DNA of 64,000 nt, taken from Phytoamicus setariae (lineage in GTDB: Bacteria > Pseudomonadota > Alphaproteobacteria > Rhizobiales > Rhizobiaceae). Below the pieces are notes generated by a model, which did no database searches, was not told the DNA's origin, and saw nothing but the letters and a program-made list of their open reading frames with translations. Position numbers and translations under genes: made by a program. Location: positions 1 to 64,000 of the forward strand of contig NZ_JAEQNC010000006.1 in NCBI RefSeq assembly GCF_016722925.1. Reading direction: 5' to 3'. Shown here one piece after another: positions 1-9,253 of this stretch. Positions within the stretch are counted from its first letter, which is position 1, and each line of letters opens with the position of its first letter.

Positions 1-58
1 GTCGACAAAGCTTCCGACTTTACCGACCTCTTTAATCGTAGCTACTAATCTATAGCAA

Positions 59-113
59 AACCGCTTCTAGCGGTTCAAGCGCAGCGTTTCAAACCTCCAC
101 CTTTGGTGGAGGT
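59..113. repeat. two tandem hairpins downstream of the LacI-type gene
   Basis: Two perfect inverted repeats lie close together. The first (59-75) has arms AACCGCT / AGCGGTT around a 3-nt loop. The second (93-113) has 9-bp arms ACCTCCACC / GGTGGAGGT around TTT. They sit 89 bp beyond the stop of the minus-strand regulator gene, so they could end transcription from it or from an unseen gene to the left. Neither is followed by a clear T tract. Nothing else is recognisable in bases 1-201. Confidence 0.35.
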
Positions 114-201
114 CATGACTTTGTCCATGCCTCATCGGCGACAATCGTCGTGGGCGGCAACAACGGCTACGCAGCGCCTTGTCTGGCTCTGGAGGAAGTC
201 G

Positions 202-1215
202 TCACGGCGGGATGTTGAATGGCGTGATGATCGCCAGGGCCGACAGCGCAGGGGCCGCCGATAGCGGGCCCCCGTGGCGAGCCTTCAAAAATGTGCGAAA
301 CACCGAGGCAGCGTCGCTGTTGAGGTTGTGATGCAGCACGAAATGTATGCTTTCCTGCCGAAGAAGATCGATGTTGTCCTGATCGAGGTCGTGACCGACG
401 AAACAGGCAATCTGGCGCCCCGCATCACGGAACGCGTCAACGATGGCACGGTTTCCTCCTCCGATCGAATAGACGGAATTGATCGAAGGATTGGCCGCGA
501 GTGCCCGGTGGACCTGTTCACCTGTCGTCCTGTCCCTGCCGTAGCCCTCGCTCAGTTCCACAATTCCCAGCGATGGCCATCGCTCCCGAAACAATCTGCG
601 AAAGCCGATCTCGCGCTCCTCTTCGCCGCGGAACCGGCTGGACGAGAGTGTTACGAGCACGTCTCCGCGTTCGATTTTCGAGCCGATGAGGAAGGCGGCC
701 GTTTCGCCGGCTGCCCGGTTGTCGGAACCGGCATAGGCTATGCGGCGCGAATGTGGAAGGTCGGTCACCAGCGTGATGACGGGAATGCCTGCAGCGTACA
801 ACAGGTCAACCGCCTCTGTCACGGCCGGTGTATCCGCAGCCTTCAGCACGACGCCGTGACTGCCGCGCAGCCTTATTTTGTTGAGCAGTGCGATCATGTC
901 ATATTCGCGCAGCTGCTCGCTGAAATGAAAGCGGGACCTCAGTGAGACCGGACGGAATGATGCGGCCTCCGATTCGAAAGCGGCGCGAACCGCACTCGAA
1001 AAACGGTCCGGGGTTTCCATGACCACGTCGAATGCGTAGGAGCGGCCGGGCGCTGCGCTAGAATTTTCCTGTTGTCTCAGTTCCAAGATTGCGGCTTCGA
1101 CACGTGCGACCGTCTGTCGTCTGACCCCGCTGCGACCATTGATCACCCGGTCGACCGTCGCCGGGCTTAGCCCAGCCTGAAATGCGATATCCTTGATCAG
1201 AAAATCATGCGCCAT
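202..1215 (-). CDS. LacI-family transcriptional regulator
   Basis: A 337-residue regulator with an N-terminal LacI helix-turn-helix (about residues 7-27, containing IKDIAFQAGLSPATVDRVIN) and a C-terminal periplasmic-binding-protein-like effector domain. The reading frame stays open far upstream, but the start at 1215 begins exactly at the HTH and follows a GGTGGA ribosome site, so I chose it. The gene is divergent from the PhyH dioxygenase gene with a 108-bp spacer that holds an imperfect dyad, so it is the likely local regulator of the dioxygenase/SDR/ABC/dehydrogenase unit. The effector is unknown. LacI effector domains of this type usually bind sugars or sugar-like ligands, which is unusual next to a polyamine-type importer. 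Confidence 0.85.
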   Translation of the reverse strand: MAHDFLIKDIAFQAGLSPATVDRVINGRSGVRRQTVARVEAAILELRQQENSSAAPGRSYAFDVVMETPDRFSSAVRAAFESEAASFRPVSLRSRFHFSEQLREYDMIALLNKIRLRGSHGVVLKAADTPAVTEAVDLLYAAGIPVITLVTDLPHSRRIAYAGSDNRAAGETAAFLIGSKIERGDVLVTLSSSRFRGEEEREIGFRRLFRERWPSLGIVELSEGYGRDRTTGEQVHRALAANPSINSVYSIGGGNRAIVDAFRDAGRQIACFVGHDLDQDNIDLLRQESIHFVLHHNLNSDAASVFRTFLKARHGGPLSAAPALSALAIITPFNIPP

Positions 1216-1249
1216 GGTTCCACCAGATGGGATTTTGATGGGTTTTTGA

Positions 1250-1268
1250 TGGATAGGATGCCTGTCCA
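1250..1268. promoter_or_regulatory. candidate operator dyad in the lacI-type/phyH spacer
   Basis: TGGATAGGATGCCTGTCCA is an imperfect palindrome: seven of eight positions pair in each arm around a 3-bp centre. It lies between the divergent regulator and dioxygenase genes, 56 bp before the dioxygenase start. A direct repeat of TTTTGATGG (1233-1241 and 1244-1252) sits next to it. Position and symmetry fit a LacI-family operator, but this is inference. Confidence 0.4.
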
Positions 1269-1323
1269 TAGCACCGTTGAGGCCTATACTCAAACCAACT
1301 TCATCCGGTTCAGGGAGGCAACG

Positions 1324-2517
1324 ATGAAAACTGACAATCCAGCCACCGCGCGCACCAATCGCGTATGGTACACCGAGGCCGATTGCGACCTCGAGGACTT
1401 TGCCCAGCAGATCGACAGAAAGACCAGTCTGTCCGACTATCCCCATGCGTCGGCGGTTGAGAAGAATATCGTCATTTATGACAGCGCCCATGTATTGGCG
1501 GCTGCGGCGACCGAAGCGGGCCGCAAGGCGATCCTGGCGGAAATCTGCGATGTGTTTTCGGCAGGTCCCGGCGTCGCGGTATTCAAGAACGCCTATGCGG
1601 ATCTGGCTGTTATTGACCGCGCGACACAGGTTTTTGCCGATATCATCAAGGCACAGCATAGTGAAAAAACCGGCGGCGGCGATCATTTCGCCAAACCGGG
1701 CGCCAATGATCGCATCTGGAATTCACTGGAAAAGCACTGCCTCGCTGACCCCGGTAACTTCGCGCTTTACTACGCAAATCCGATCATTGCGCTGGCCTCG
1801 GAAGCCTGGCTCGGCCCGCACTATCAGATGACCGCACAGGTCAACCGGGTCAATCCGGGTGGCGCAGCGCAAAAGTCACATCGGGATTATCACCTCGGAT
1901 TCCAGTCGGCTGTAGAGATCGAGCGCTTTCCATCGCATGTGCACCACTTGTCCCCAGTCCTGACGCTGCAAGGCGCAGTGGCCCATTGCGACATGCCATT
2001 GGAAAGCGGGCCGACACTGTTCCTGCCCTATAGCCAGCAATACGCACTTGGCTACCTGGTGTCCGGCCGGCAGGAGTTTCAGGATTATTTCGACCAGCAC
2101 CATGTTCAATTGCCGTTGGCGAAGGGCGATGTGGTGTTCTTCAATCCGGCACTCATTCACGGCGCCGGCACCAACCGTTCGAAAGATATCCTTAGAACGG
2201 CTAATCTCTTGCAGGTGTCGTCAGCCTTTGGGCGTGCCATGGAGACGGTCAACCGCGAGCGCATCAGCGAAGCCCTGTATCCGGCCTTGAAATCGATGCT
2301 GGCGGATGGCCGCATCGATCAGGTGGGCGCCGACAACGCTATCGCCTCGACCGCCGAGGGCTATTCCTTCCCGACGAACCTCGACCGCGATCCACCGATC
2401 GGGGGCCTTGCCCCCAAGACGCAGGCAACGCTGTTCAAAGAGGCGCTGGCGGCTGGCTGGAGCGCGGAGGAGTTTTCGATGGCGCTGGCCGCTCAGGCAC
2501 TGAAGAAACTGAGCTGA
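1324..2517 (+). CDS. phytanoyl-CoA dioxygenase (PhyH) family protein
   Basis: A 397-residue protein of the non-haem Fe(II)/2-oxoglutarate dioxygenase superfamily. The iron-binding facial triad is visible as H186-x-D188 (in SHRDYH) and distal H279 (in ALIHGAG), with R291 placed to bind 2-oxoglutarate. The start at 1324 has GGGAGG upstream; an in-frame start 117 bp earlier would run through the spacer and lacks a good ribosome site. Family members hydroxylate or demethylate small substrates (phytanoyl-CoA, ectoine and others). The substrate here is unknown. Its place ahead of an SDR and a YdcSTUV-PatD-like unit suggests an oxidative step on an imported amine or related compound. Confidence 0.8.
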   Translation: MKTDNPATARTNRVWYTEADCDLEDFAQQIDRKTSLSDYPHASAVEKNIVIYDSAHVLAAAATEAGRKAILAEICDVFSAGPGVAVFKNAYADLAVIDRATQVFADIIKAQHSEKTGGGDHFAKPGANDRIWNSLEKHCLADPGNFALYYANPIIALASEAWLGPHYQMTAQVNRVNPGGAAQKSHRDYHLGFQSAVEIERFPSHVHHLSPVLTLQGAVAHCDMPLESGPTLFLPYSQQYALGYLVSGRQEFQDYFDQHHVQLPLAKGDVVFFNPALIHGAGTNRSKDILRTANLLQVSSAFGRAMETVNRERISEALYPALKSMLADGRIDQVGADNAIASTAEGYSFPTNLDRDPPIGGLAPKTQATLFKEALAAGWSAEEFSMALAAQALKKLS

Positions 2518-2545
2518 GAAACTATCAAGCTGCCCCTCACCCCAA

Positions 2546-2572
2546 CCCTCTCCCCGCTCAGCGGGGAGAGGG
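2546..2572. repeat. palindromic intergenic hairpin (rhizobial repeat type)
   Basis: A perfect 12-bp inverted repeat, CCCTCTCCCCGC / GCGGGGAGAGGG, with a 3-nt loop. It is preceded by CCCCTCACCCC, in the 91-bp gap between the dioxygenase and SDR genes. The sequence style matches the abundant palindromic intergenic elements of rhizobial genomes and resembles the ends of the larger element at 4814-5013. It may attenuate or stabilise the transcript between the two genes. Confidence 0.6.
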
Positions 2573-2608
2573 GCAAGAAAACAAAATTCGAAATGGAGGA
2601 GGAACGAA

Positions 2609-3430
2609 ATGTCCGAAAATGCAGCCCGCCTTGAGGGCAAGATCGCCGTCGTCACTGGTGGCACGCAGGGGCTGGGCGCCACCGTCGCCCGGCTGTTTGC
2701 CGAGCGAGGTGCCGAGGGCATCGTGATCTGCGGTCGCAATCGCGACAAGGGGGAAGCGAAGGCGCGCGAGATTTCCGCCGCCACCGGCGCGCGGGTCGTC
2801 TACCAGCAGGCAGATCTTGAAAAGATCGACGATATCAGGGCCGTCATCGCTTGCGCCGACCGGGAGTTCGGTCGCGTCGATGCGCTGGTCAATGCAGCCG
2901 CGATCACCGATCGTGGCACGATCCTCGATACCAGCCCCGAACTTTTCGACCGGATGTTTGCCGCCAATGTGCGCGCGCCGTTCTTCCTGATGCAGGAGGC
3001 GATCAAGGTGATGCGGAGGGAGGGCATCGAGGGCACCATCGTCAATATCGGCTCGATGTCGGCAAAGGCCGGCCAGCCGTTCATCGCTGCCTATTGCGCA
3101 TCGAAGGGGGCGCTGGAGACGCTGACCAAGAACACCGCCTATGCGCTGCTGCGCAACCGTATCCGGGTCAACGGCCTCAATATCGGCTGGATGGCATCCG
3201 AAGGCGAAGATCGTATCCAGCGGGAATTTCATGGCGCTCCGGCCGATTGGCTCGAAAAGGCAGCCGCCGCCCAGCCCTTTGGCCGTTTGGTCGACCCCGC
3301 CGAAGTCGCGCGCGCCTGCGTCTATTTGTCGTCAGCCGAATCCGGCCTGATGACCGGCTCGGTCATATGTCTCGATCAGGCTATCTGGGGCGCATATGAC
3401 GATTCTCCACATCCCAAGGCTGCGATGTAA
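2609..3430 (+). CDS. short-chain dehydrogenase/reductase (SDR)
   Basis: A 273-residue classical SDR. The cofactor-binding TGGTQGLG is at residues 16-23, the NAA(A) motif at about 95-98, and the catalytic S149, Y162 and K166 (YCASK) are all present. It should oxidise a hydroxyl or reduce a carbonyl with NAD(P)(H). A strong GGAGGAGG-type ribosome site precedes the ATG. It follows the PhyH gene in the same direction, so a hydroxylate-then-oxidise pair is plausible. Substrate not identifiable from sequence. Confidence 0.85.
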   Translation: MSENAARLEGKIAVVTGGTQGLGATVARLFAERGAEGIVICGRNRDKGEAKAREISAATGARVVYQQADLEKIDDIRAVIACADREFGRVDALVNAAAITDRGTILDTSPELFDRMFAANVRAPFFLMQEAIKVMRREGIEGTIVNIGSMSAKAGQPFIAAYCASKGALETLTKNTAYALLRNRIRVNGLNIGWMASEGEDRIQREFHGAPADWLEKAAAAQPFGRLVDPAEVARACVYLSSAESGLMTGSVICLDQAIWGAYDDSPHPKAAM

Positions 3431-3512
3431 GGCTTCTCCCTCCTGAGCCGCATGGATGAACTTGCTTCGACAGGCTGTATATCTCGACGGTCGGGGCGAT
3501 TTTTCCGTACGG

Positions 3513-3529
3513 TATCGGAAATTCCGATA
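3513..3529. promoter_or_regulatory. perfect 17-bp palindrome upstream of the binding-protein gene
   Basis: TATCGGAAATTCCGATA has perfect 8-bp arms around a single central A, and the smaller palindrome CCGTACGG (3505-3512) abuts it. It lies 89 bp before the ydcS-like start in a 187-bp gap, so it is a good candidate operator for an internal promoter. It does not resemble the dyad at 1250-1268. Confidence 0.45.
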
Positions 3530-3617
3530 TCACTTTTCTGAAGAAAGGATTTGCGAAAGCGGCGAAAGTTTGGCTTCATTCATTACGGGAACAAGAGTAA
3601 TAAAAAGGGAGCACAAG

Positions 3618-4775
3618 ATGAAGACCATTCTGCGATCTACGACCGCACTTATCATTGCCATGAATTTTGCCGGGCAGGCTGTTTCTGCCGAAATGCTCAA
3701 GGAAATCGGAGCGGGCGAAGGCCAGGTTTCGATCGTCGCTTGGGCGGGCTACATCGAGCGCGGCGAAACCGACAAGAATTACGACTGGGTCAGCGATTTC
3801 GAAAAAAACACGGGCTGCAAGGTCTCGGTGAAGACTGCCGCCACGTCCGATGAAATGGTCACGCTGATGAACCAGGGCGGGTTCGACCTCGTGACTGCTT
3901 CCGGCGATGCTTCGCTCCGTCTGGTGGCCGGCAAGAAGGTGCAGCCCATCAATGTCGATCTGATCAAGAGCTGGTCGACCGTCGACAAGCGCCTTCAGGA
4001 TGCGCCATGGCACACGGTCGAAGGCGTTCACTACGGCACTCCCTATCAGTGGGGGCCGAACGTGCTGATGTACAACACCAAGGTGTTCGGCGATAAGGCG
4101 CCCACAAGCTGGGGTGTGGTGTTCGAGGAACAGAACCTGCCGGACGGCAAGACCAACAAGGGCCGTGTCCAGGCTTTTGACGGTCCGATCTACATTGCCG
4201 ACGGCGCGCTGTTTCTCAAGAAAAAGAATCCTGAACTCGGCATCAAGGACCCCTATGAGCTGAACGAAACGCAGTATGCTGCCGTTCTGGAACTCCTGAA
4301 GGGCCAGCGCTCGCTAATCGGCCGCTACTGGCATGACGCAATGGTCCAGATCGACGACTTCAAGAACGAAGGCGTGGTTGCATCCAGCTCCTGGCCATTC
4401 CAGGTCAACCTGTTGGAGGCCGACAAGCAGCCGGTCAAATCCGTATTCCCGGTCGAGGGAGCAACGGGATGGGCTGATACCACCATGCTGCATGCCGATG
4501 CCAAGAACCCGAACTGCGCCTATATGTGGATGGAACATTCGCTCTCGCCAAAGGTTCAGGGCGACCTCGCTGCCTGGTTCGGCTCGGTTCCGGCCGTTCC
4601 TGCAGCATGCAAGGGCAATGCCCTGCTGACAGACGGCGGTTGCGCACATAACGGCTTCGAGAACTTCGACAAGATCAGCTTCTGGAAGACGCCGGTCGCG
4701 AAGTGCAGCCAGGGTGAATGCGTTCCCTACCACCGCTGGACGTCTGATTACATCGCAGTGATGGGCGGACAGTAA
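3618..4775 (+). CDS. ydcS: YdcS-like periplasmic binding protein of a polyamine-type ABC importer
   Basis: A 385-residue secreted binding protein with a signal peptide ending near residue 24 (AVSA). Long stretches match what I remember of E. coli YdcS, for example WAGYIERGETDK, KTAATSDEMV, TASGDASLR and YGTPYQWGP, and the C-terminal RWTSDYIAVMGG. The gene order that follows (ATPase, two permeases, aminobutyraldehyde dehydrogenase) is also the E. coli ydcSTUV-patD order. The start at 3618 begins a normal signal peptide and has AAGGGAG upstream. It should bind putrescine-like amines or a relative in the periplasm; the exact ligand is not proven. E. coli YdcS has also been linked to polyhydroxybutyrate synthesis. 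Confidence 0.88.
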   Translation: MKTILRSTTALIIAMNFAGQAVSAEMLKEIGAGEGQVSIVAWAGYIERGETDKNYDWVSDFEKNTGCKVSVKTAATSDEMVTLMNQGGFDLVTASGDASLRLVAGKKVQPINVDLIKSWSTVDKRLQDAPWHTVEGVHYGTPYQWGPNVLMYNTKVFGDKAPTSWGVVFEEQNLPDGKTNKGRVQAFDGPIYIADGALFLKKKNPELGIKDPYELNETQYAAVLELLKGQRSLIGRYWHDAMVQIDDFKNEGVVASSSWPFQVNLLEADKQPVKSVFPVEGATGWADTTMLHADAKNPNCAYMWMEHSLSPKVQGDLAAWFGSVPAVPAACKGNALLTDGGCAHNGFENFDKISFWKTPVAKCSQGECVPYHRWTSDYIAVMGGQ

Positions 4776-4813
4776 TTTGAGTTAGGGAAGCCGGGCTCAG
4801 TGTGGCGCGGCTT

Positions 4814-5013
4814 CCCCCTCATCCCCGGCGCAACAGGTTGCGCCTGAGCCCTTCGGGCCATCTTCTCTCCGATGGGGAGAAGAAGCAGTCTGCCGGGCTA
4901 CGGCATTCCTAATTCAGCGCCGCTAGCTCGATGGCCCCTCGGTTGGGGAGGCCGCGAAGCATTTCCTCATCTCCCCGCCGGGGAGAAAGGCCCCCAAGGG
5001 CCGGATGAGGGGG
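4814..5013. repeat. 200-bp intergenic element with perfect 11-bp terminal inverted repeats
   Basis: The element starts with CCCCCTCATCC and ends with GGATGAGGGGG, a perfect 11-bp inverted pair. Inside are several smaller hairpins, including GGCGCAAC/GTTGCGCC, GCCC/GGGC around TTC, and a CTCCCCGCCGGGGAG stem. It fills most of the gap between the binding-protein and ATPase genes. Rhizobial genomes carry families of such palindromic elements. Here it may act as a processing or stabilising structure that keeps binding-protein mRNA more abundant than that of the membrane components. It contains no open reading frame that I would support. Confidence 0.65.
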
Positions 5014-5053
5014 TGTTTCACATTTGCTGATAGATAAAATTCGGAGAACCCCC

Positions 5054-6049
5054 ATGGTTTCGGCAGTTTCCTTCCGCGACGTGTCGCGCCATTTCGGCAG
5101 CGTCAAGGCGGTCGATAAGGTCAATCTCGATATCGCCGAGGGCGAGTTTTTCGCCATGCTGGGGCCGTCCGGCTCCGGCAAGACTACCTGCCTGAGGCTC
5201 GTGGCCGGTTTTGAGCAACCGACCAGCGGTTCCATCGAGGTTTTCGGCGATAATGCCAATGGCGTGCCGCCCTGGAAGCGCAGCGTCAACACGGTGTTTC
5301 AGGATTATGCGCTGTTTCCGCACATGAGCATCCTCGACAATGTCGCCTATGGGTTGATGGTCAAGGGCGTAGACAAGCAGACTCGCCAGAAAGCTGCCGA
5401 GGAAGCGCTGCATCTGGTAGCTCTTGGTGGCTACGGCACCCGCAAGACCGGCCAGCTTTCGGGCGGCCAGCGCCAGCGCGTCGCGCTCGCCCGCGCGCTC
5501 GTCAACAAGCCCAAGGTGCTGCTGCTCGACGAGCCGCTCGGTGCGCTGGATCTCAAGCTGCGCGAACAGATGCAGGAAGAGCTGAAGACGCTGCAGAAGG
5601 CGCTCGGGATTACTTTCATTTTCGTGACGCACGATCAGGGCGAGGCGCTGTCGATGGCCGATCGTGTTGCCGTGTTCAACAATGGCGGCATCGTCCAGGT
5701 CGGTTCGCCAGAGGATATCTACAAACGGCCGACGACCAAGTTCGTTGCCGATTTCGTCGGCTCCTCGAATGTGCTGCCGCCGGACGTGACTTCGAAACTG
5801 ATCGGCAAGCGCGCCTGGGCGAGCCTGCGGCCGGAAGCGATAGGCCACGGCCAGGGCAGCGGCCCCTCCGTGACCGGCAAGCTGAAGACTAGAAGCTTCC
5901 TCGGCTCGCATGTGCGGCTGGGCGTCGATGTGGAAGGCTTGCGCATTCATGCAAACCTGCCCGCCGACGCACCCGTGCCCGCTGAGGGTGAGGCTGTCAC
6001 CCTGTGCTTCCCGGTCGAAGCCATTCATTTGTTGGATGACGCGGCATGA
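5054..6049 (+). CDS. ydcT: YdcT-like ABC transporter ATP-binding protein
   Basis: A 331-residue ATPase of the PotA/CUT1-like subfamily. Walker A GPSGSGKT is at residues 37-44, followed by the Q-loop, the LSGGQRQR signature, Walker B (VLLLDEPLGALD) and the H-loop (THDQGEA), with a C-terminal TOBE-like regulatory region. The start at 5054 is preceded by CGGAGAA. An ATG 30 bp earlier would put the extra residues inside that ribosome site. It powers the YdcU/YdcV permease pair; its stop overlaps the ydcU start by 4 bp, so the subunits are translationally coupled. Confidence 0.92.
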   Translation: MVSAVSFRDVSRHFGSVKAVDKVNLDIAEGEFFAMLGPSGSGKTTCLRLVAGFEQPTSGSIEVFGDNANGVPPWKRSVNTVFQDYALFPHMSILDNVAYGLMVKGVDKQTRQKAAEEALHLVALGGYGTRKTGQLSGGQRQRVALARALVNKPKVLLLDEPLGALDLKLREQMQEELKTLQKALGITFIFVTHDQGEALSMADRVAVFNNGGIVQVGSPEDIYKRPTTKFVADFVGSSNVLPPDVTSKLIGKRAWASLRPEAIGHGQGSGPSVTGKLKTRSFLGSHVRLGVDVEGLRIHANLPADAPVPAEGEAVTLCFPVEAIHLLDDAA

Positions 6050-6996
6050 CGATGACGGCGACAAAACCCGCAGAAACTCCGGCCGACGGCATGCTGGGCC
6101 GCCTGTCCGTCACCTTCTGGCGCCGGCCTAAGCTGTTGCTGACGCTGATGCTGGCCCCACCGCTGCTTTGGCTAGGCATCATCTATGTCGGCTCGCTGGT
6201 CGCGCTGCTGTTCCAGAGTTTTTTCTCGATCGACGATTTCAGCGGTCTGGTGAACTATGAGCTGACGCTGTCCACCTATGCGCAGCTGTTCCGGGCCTCC
6301 AATTTCGACATCATCGTCCGAACCGTGACAATGGCAGCGCTGGTGACGATCGCGGCCGCCATCATCGCCTTTCCGATCGCCTATTATGCGGCACGCTATG
6401 CCAAGGGGAGATGGAAGGCCGTCTTCTATCTCGGGGCGATGTTGCCGCTGTGGTCGAGCTATCTCGTCAAGATCTATGCCTGGAAGCTGGTCCTCGCCAA
6501 GGAAGGCATTCTGAACTGGCTGTTTGCCAAGCTTAACCTGTCCTGGTTGCTCGACGCCTATCTGTCGATGCCGGTGATTGGCGGCAACTCGCTTTCGGTC
6601 AGTTCGACCGGCACGTTCATCGTCTTCGTCTATGTCTGGCTTCCCTATATGATCCTGCCGGTACAGGCCGCACTCGAGCGGGTGCCCTCGAACTTGATCG
6701 AGGCATCCTACGATCTCGGCGGCGCGCCGGGTCAGACCTTCCGCCACGTGCTGTTTCCGCTGGCGCTGCCCGGCATTATCGCCGGCTCCATCTTCACGTT
6801 CTCGCTGACGCTCGGCGACTACATCATTCCTGGCATCATCGGCTCTTCGCGGCTGTTCATCGGCCAGGCGGTCTATACCCAGCAGGGAACTGCCGGCAAC
6901 ATCCCGCTCGCCGCAGCCTTCTCGGTCGTGCCGATCATCATTATGGCTTTCTACCTGTGGGTGGCCAAGAAGAAGGGGGCATTCGATGCGCTCTGA
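6046..6996 (+). CDS. ydcU: YdcU-like ABC transporter permease
   Basis: A 316-residue inner-membrane protein of the PotB/binding-protein-dependent permease family. It has about six membrane segments and a cytoplasmic EAA loop around [20 protein letters not shown], which docks on the ATPase. It overlaps the ATPase gene by 4 bp and the next permease gene by 11 bp, typical of a tightly coupled transport operon. It forms the channel with YdcV. Confidence 0.9.
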   Translation: MTMTATKPAETPADGMLGRLSVTFWRRPKLLLTLMLAPPLLWLGIIYVGSLVALLFQSFFSIDDFSGLVNYELTLSTYAQLFRASNFDIIVRTVTMAALVTIAAAIIAFPIAYYAARYAKGRWKAVFYLGAMLPLWSSYLVKIYAWKLVLAKEGILNWLFAKLNLSWLLDAYLSMPVIGGNSLSVSSTGTFIVFVYVWLPYMILPVQAALERVPSNLIEASYDLGGAPGQTFRHVLFPLALPGIIAGSIFTFSLTLGDYIIPGIIGSSRLFIGQAVYTQQGTAGNIPLAAAFSVVPIIIMAFYLWVAKKKGAFDAL

Positions 6997-7801
6997 TAAG
7001 ACCAACTCCGCGCCCATGGCGCTCAAGATTACCGCCGGCGCGGGCCTGATTTTCCTGCAGCTGCCGATCCTGCTGATCTTCGTCTATGCGTTCACGACCG
7101 AAGAAAAGAGCTTCAAGTGGCCGCCACCTGGCTTCACGCTGCAGTGGTTCGGCCGTGCCTGGGACCGACCGGATGTTTGGGCGGCGCTGAGCCTGTCGGT
7201 ACAGGTTGCCACTATCGCCACGGCTATCGCGCTGGTTCTCGGCACTCTGTGCGCCGCAGCCGTCGCCCGGTCCAATTTCTTCGGCAAGGAAGCGATCTCG
7301 CTGCTCGTCATTCTGCCGATCGCCTTGCCGGGCATCGTCACCGGTATCGCACTGCGCTCGGCGTTCGGCATCATGGAGATTCCGTTCTCGTTCTGGACGA
7401 TCGTGCTGGGCCACGCGACTTTCTGCGTCGTCGTTGTCTACAACAACGCGGTCGCCCGTTTCCGCCGCCTGTCGGGTTCGCTGATCGAGGCATCCTATGA
7501 TCTCGGCGCAAACAGCTTCCAGACCTTCCGCTATGTGATCCTGCCGAACATCGGCACGGCGCTGCTGGCAGGCGGCATGCTGGCCTTCGCGCTGTCGTTC
7601 GATGAAGTGATTGTCACCACTTTCACCGCCGGGCAGCAATCGACGCTGCCGATCTGGATGCTCGAAGAACTGATCCGTCCACGCGAGCGGCCCGTGACCA
7701 ACGTCGTGGCGATGTTCGTGGTCGTCGCGACATTCCTGCCCATTCTGGGGGCCTATTACCTGACCCGTGAAGGCGCGGAGACTGCCGGAGCCGGGAAATG
7801 A
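6986..7801 (+). CDS. ydcV: YdcV-like ABC transporter permease
   Basis: A 271-residue inner-membrane permease of the PotC type, with about six membrane segments and an EAA loop around [20 protein letters not shown]. It is the second half of the membrane channel, partnered by YdcU. Its start lies inside the end of ydcU (11-bp overlap), and the dehydrogenase gene follows after 17 bp, so the whole set is probably one transcript. Confidence 0.9.
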   Translation: MRSDKTNSAPMALKITAGAGLIFLQLPILLIFVYAFTTEEKSFKWPPPGFTLQWFGRAWDRPDVWAALSLSVQVATIATAIALVLGTLCAAAVARSNFFGKEAISLLVILPIALPGIVTGIALRSAFGIMEIPFSFWTIVLGHATFCVVVVYNNAVARFRRLSGSLIEASYDLGANSFQTFRYVILPNIGTALLAGGMLAFALSFDEVIVTTFTAGQQSTLPIWMLEELIRPRERPVTNVVAMFVVVATFLPILGAYYLTREGAETAGAGK

Positions 7802-7818
7802 CTGAAGGGAGAAGCACA

Positions 7819-9243
7819 ATGGATACGCAAATGCTGATCGGCTCGCAATTCGAAGCCGGAACCGAGAACGAGGAACAGATCCTCAACCCGAAGACCGGCG
7901 AGACCGTGGTCGGCGTCCCGGAAGCTTCGACTGCTCAGATCGATAGGGCTGTCGATGCAGCCGAGATTGCCTTTACCAGTTGGTCTGAAACGACCCCAGC
8001 GCAACGGTCCGGATACCTGCTGCAGATCGCCGATGCGATCGAGAAGGACGCTCTCGGTTTTGCCACGCTCGAAGCCCTGAACTGCGGCAAGCCGATCAAT
8101 GCGGCGCTGAATGATGAAATTCCGGCCATTGTCGATTGCTTCCGCTTCTTTGCCGGGGCGGTTCGTACCCAGCACGGCCCGGTCGCGGCTGAATACCTGC
8201 CGGGCTTCACCTCGATGGTCCGCCGCGATGCTGTCGGTGTGGTCGGTTCTATTGCACCCTGGAATTATCCGCTGATGATGGCGGCCTGGAAGCTTGCGCC
8301 TGCACTGGCCGGCGGCAACACCATCGTCTTCAAGCCGTCGGAACAGACGCCGCTGACGGCGCTGAAGCTGGCCAAGGTCATGGCGGACATCCTGCCGGAG
8401 GGCGTCTTCAATCTGGTCCTTGGCCGGGGCGAGACCACCGGCAACTACTTGATCAATCACCCGAAGATCAACATGGTGTCGATCACCGGCGACGTGGCGA
8501 CAGGCAAGAAGGTGCTTGCCGCCGCCTCCAAGACGGTGAAGCGGACGCACCTGGAGCTGGGCGGCAAGGCGCCGGTCATCGTTTTCGAGGATGCCGACAT
8601 CGAGGCTGCCGTTCAGGCGATCAAGATTTTCGGCTACTACAATGCCGGACAGGATTGCACGGCCGCCTGCCGTATCTATGCGCATGAGAAGATCTACGAC
8701 CGCTTCGTCGCCGACCTTGCCGCCGCCGTATCCTCGATCAAGTACAACCTCGCCGACGACGCCGACAACGAGATCGGGCCGCTGATCTCGCGGCGTCAGC
8801 GCGACCGCGTCGCATCTTTCGTCGAAAGGGCATCCGAGCTGGGCCATATGCAGATCGCTGCCGGCGGCAAGCTGGGATCCGACAAGGGCTTCTTCTATCA
8901 GCCGACTGTCGTTGCGGGCGCCATGCAGGATGACGAGATCGTCCGCCGCGAAGTGTTCGGACCGGTCGTCTCGGTCACCCGCTTCTCGGACGACGCCCAG
9001 GCCATCAACTGGGCAAACGACAGCGACTACGGACTTGCGTCGTCAGTCTGGACCAAGGATGTCTCCAAGGCCATGAAAGCATCGGCCAAGTTGCGCTACG
9101 GCTGCACCTGGATAAATACCCATTTCATGCTTACCAACGAGATGCCGCATGGTGGACTGAAACAATCCGGCTATGGCAAGGATATGTCCTCCTACGCGCT
9201 GGAAGACTATACTGTCGTTCGCCACGTGATGATCGCGCATTGA
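7819..9243 (+). CDS. patD: gamma-aminobutyraldehyde dehydrogenase
   Basis: A 474-residue NAD-dependent aldehyde dehydrogenase. The active-site elements PWNYP, the catalytic Glu in LELGGKAP and the nucleophilic Cys in GQDCTA are present. Close linkage to a YdcSTUV-type importer matches E. coli ydcSTUV-patD, where the enzyme oxidises 4-aminobutanal from putrescine to GABA. I chose the ATG at 7819 because AAGGGAGAAG lies just upstream; an ATG at 7798 overlapping the permease stop is an alternative. The aminotransferase or oxidase that would make the aldehyde is not in the window, so the upstream PhyH and SDR genes may prepare a different substrate. Confidence 0.85.
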   Translation: MDTQMLIGSQFEAGTENEEQILNPKTGETVVGVPEASTAQIDRAVDAAEIAFTSWSETTPAQRSGYLLQIADAIEKDALGFATLEALNCGKPINAALNDEIPAIVDCFRFFAGAVRTQHGPVAAEYLPGFTSMVRRDAVGVVGSIAPWNYPLMMAAWKLAPALAGGNTIVFKPSEQTPLTALKLAKVMADILPEGVFNLVLGRGETTGNYLINHPKINMVSITGDVATGKKVLAAASKTVKRTHLELGGKAPVIVFEDADIEAAVQAIKIFGYYNAGQDCTAACRIYAHEKIYDRFVADLAAAVSSIKYNLADDADNEIGPLISRRQRDRVASFVERASELGHMQIAAGGKLGSDKGFFYQPTVVAGAMQDDEIVRREVFGPVVSVTRFSDDAQAINWANDSDYGLASSVWTKDVSKAMKASAKLRYGCTWINTHFMLTNEMPHGGLKQSGYGKDMSSYALEDYTVVRHVMIAH

Positions 9244-9253
9244 ACTGATCGCC

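Noticed and set aside
6172-8847. Long minus-strand frames opposite the YdcUV permeases and the dehydrogenase
   Set aside because: The products are rich in Arg, Asp, His and Gln, as expected for the reverse of membrane-protein codons.
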